IMG/VR virus record: IMGVR_UViG_3300020445_000026
Location: 1-35,325 of that record
Strand: one strand, 5' to 3'
Length of the DNA stretch: 35,325 nucleotides
From: a virus
In this document: positions 34,901-35,325 of the stretch, piece by piece
How positions within the stretch are numbered: the first letter of the stretch is position 1
Layout: each line of letters begins with the position of its first letter
The notes under the pieces: model-generated
Databases searched by the model: none
What the model saw: the letters and a program-made list of their open reading frames with translations, nothing else
Told to the model about the DNA's origin: nothing
Translations under genes and position numbers: made by a program

Positions 34901-35141
34901 CAATACTATTTGTCGTGTAAACATGGACACAGATTCAACTCACTTCTTGAACCAGGCACAGGCAATCTTCTTAGATGATAGTAAGGATATGGTTATATCT
35001 CATGCTGGATCACAAGACCTATGGGTTGTACTTCAAATATTAAATGCTGACTATCAGAGATCATCAGTCATCACTGCTGGTAACTGTGCTGTTGGTAGTA
35101 CTGCTGTATTCCTAGACTTTACATATAGAACTTCTGCATAA
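31998..35141 (+). CDS. Tail fibre protein with C-terminal receptor-type domain
   Basis: 1047 aa. The N-terminus has V-T-F-P-N-D-V-V-V-T-G-D-L-T-V-N-G-T-Q-T, a segment common to phage fibres. The middle contains repeats V-T-D-S-G-G-D-G-S-L-A-Y...T-Y-T-G-P-S...H-L-S (three main copies, about 32840-33600) and V-S-F-N-G-S-A-N-I. The C-terminal region starts with L-D-H-Y-E-E-G-T-Y-S-A-T-P and continues with Y-Y-T-K-V-G-R-M, a module found at the ends of many marine phage fibres and thought to contact the receptor or trimerise. No protease or chaperone motif is seen. It lies between gp16 and gp17, and its stop overlaps the gp17 start by 1 bp. Confidence 0.8.
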   Translation: MSLTIRRLPEQDNNLLRPPTSLTPSQNGDVVLEATSNTVLTMKLKGTDGVVRNFDVGGGGSTIGTEYDIRAIADTSPAVKFRLTSSYSVLDDIKFAGTANQLIFSRVSDDEINLAFPTDVTFPNDVVVTGDLTVNGTQTTVNSTTVQVDDKNLELGTVATPTDATGDGGGIILKAAADRSILWSNANDAWTLNQHCFPDADSTYDLGSNTIRWQNVYADAANITSITGALTGNADTATTLATARNISGVSFNGSANIDLVTDNVQESGTPTNIYFTDARARSAVSVTDSGGDGSLAYSSSTGVFTYTGPSSAEVRAHLSAGTGVGFTGGAISIGQAVGTSDSPQFVTVTAALAGNATTATTLETARNINGVSFNGSANITLDLDDIAEASSTPTNLFFTNERVDDRVSVLLTGGTGISKTYDDVSDSLTLAVDFSEFNTDNVTEGSTNEYYTSARARGDISVTDSGGDGALSYNSTTGVITYTGPSAAETQGHISVTDLGGDGSLAYSNGVITYTGPSSLEARAHLSGGTGVTYNSSSGSIAIGQDVATSSDVTFGEVTIGASGTRNLLIQNTDNTGTVDSACNLTFKHSGVDFTQDSIIADGNDLGHVDFRNNGGTKVAAFGFRKRNTQGSKVAFEVDANDNGTPNLEVGDTNITLSSTNVDVTGTGTWTGQSLALTLNDASENVGPDLILQRDSASAATNDLLGRIKFQGRNTGNAADVEFAAITSKIHFDTQGSERGLLKFTVIDAGSPVDTLTMRGSLIGLGIDEPAGQLHVKGNDTTDQIIIENTTNSSTTAPDLVLYKSGTIAVGHQPGRIDFRGRNLADDSNVTYAGIFAEVTGTSNLAENGALKFYTVQSGTLSEAARITESGNYKLQADKGIDFSNQTALVGKTYEILDHYEEGTYSATPEFVSTIRAGMTTTSTGYYTKVGRMCHVHAKVTVNITDAALIGGTLKFPIPFQPALSCADNTICRVNMDTDSTHFLNQAQAIFLDDSKDMVISHAGSQDLWVVLQILNADYQRSSVITAGNCAVGSTAVFLDFTYRTSA
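33429..33551 (+). repeat. 27-bp direct repeat in the tail fibre
   Basis: Positions 33429-33455 and 33525-33551 are identical over 27 nt (encoding G-V-I-T-Y-T-G-P-S), with an offset of 96 bp (32 codons). The intervening unit is a shortened copy of the V-T-D-x-G-G-D-G repeat. The DNA identity suggests a recent duplication compared with the rest of the repeat set. Confidence 0.75.
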
Positions 35142-35325
35142 TGCCTTCGTCATCCCAAGACTTCTATCTTGGTAACCCCAACCTGAAAAAGGTTGGGATG
35201 GATATTGAATTCACCCAAGAACAAATAGAAGAATGGATCAAGTGTAAAAGTGATCCTGTATATTTTACTATGAACTACATCAAGATCGTATCTCTTGATG
35301 AGGGTGTAGTCCCGTTTAAGATGTG
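35141..35325 (+). CDS. gp17: Terminase large subunit N-terminus, T4 gp17-like, 3'-truncated
   Basis: Sixty-one codons before the window ends. The segment L-G-N-P-N-L-K-K-V, then T-Q-E-Q-I-E-E-W-I-K-C, D-P-V-Y-F and later Y-I-K-I-V matches T4 gp17 (M-G-L-P-N-L-K-R...E-E-W-K-K-C-R-D-D-I-V-Y-F). T4 has about 90 further residues before this block, so this protein has a shorter N-terminus, as expected in cyanophages. gp17 is the packaging motor ATPase and nuclease; those domains lie beyond the right edge. The ATG overlaps the preceding fibre stop by 1 bp. Confidence 0.8.
   Translation, partial: MPSSSQDFYLGNPNLKKVGMDIEFTQEQIEEWIKCKSDPVYFTMNYIKIVSLDEGVVPFKM
35177..35197 (+). other. 7-bp perfect stem-loop inside the start of gp17
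   Basis: CCCAACC at 35177-35183 pairs perfectly with GGTTGGG at 35191-35197 around a 7-nt A-rich loop, 36 nt after the ATG. No U-run follows, so it is not a normal terminator. It coincides with codons for the conserved N-P-N-L-K-K-V-G, so it may be coincidence or an RNA element affecting gp17 translation. Confidence 0.4.

Noticed and set aside
1-35325. tRNA genes, CRISPR arrays, insertion sequences or attachment sites
   Set aside because: Coding sequence fills nearly the whole window and no cloverleaf, regular spacer array, transposase or terminal repeat was seen by eye.

Overview
The window is one contiguous piece of a T4-like marine cyanophage genome (a contractile-tailed myovirus infecting Synechococcus or Prochlorococcus). 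The assignment rests on collinear neck, tail and packaging genes with clear resemblance to T4 gp13, gp14, gp15, gp16 and the N-terminus of gp17, on tail-fibre modules of the type seen in cyanomyoviruses, on dense packing with 1, 4 or 8 bp gene overlaps, and on a T4-type late promoter box (TATAAATA). No host housekeeping gene, tRNA, integrase, transposase or CRISPR array is visible. All genes but one lie on the + strand.

Layout. (1) Positions 2-9337: the 3' part of a giant repeat-built fibre or baseplate-associated structural protein, cut by the left edge. (2) 9344-11616: three tandem paralogous glycine-rich proteins of about 250 aa, probably adhesin-like fibre tips. (3) 11642-12157: a small protein of the fibre-assembly type. 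(4) 12175-19922: a run of enzyme genes with almost no spacing: two flavin-dependent tryptophan-halogenase-family proteins, a possible DUF6065-like protein, and six iron/2-oxoglutarate-type oxygenases (one JmjC/cupin-like). (5) 19915-20438: two short coiled-coil proteins. (6) 20431-20721: the only minus-strand gene. (7) 20766-26606: a 1946-residue protein with an intact subtilisin-type catalytic triad, cupredoxin-like segments, six Ig-like repeats and fibronectin-like ends. (8) 26606-30152: the core block gp13, gp14, gp15 and gp16. (9) 30175-35141: accessory genes between gp16 and gp17, including another oxygenase and a 1047-aa tail fibre. (10) 35141-end: the start of the large terminase subunit gp17.

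How it may work together. The block reads as a late virion module: neck and tail-completion proteins, packaging proteins, and several layers of host-recognition proteins. The unusual part is the dense cassette of halogenases and oxygenases embedded among fibre genes, with a seventh oxygenase next to the second fibre. All eight whose motifs can be judged (two halogenases, six oxygenases of the cassette) keep their key residues. One hypothesis is that they modify virion proteins or surface polymers during assembly; an alternative is a small-molecule tailoring pathway. Neither is proven by sequence. A second theme is module shuffling: gp14, gp15 and a 179-aa protein each seem to carry extra beta-rich segments resembling those in the giant fibre, and the subtilisin protein carries complete, partial and ligand-less copies of a cupredoxin-like unit.
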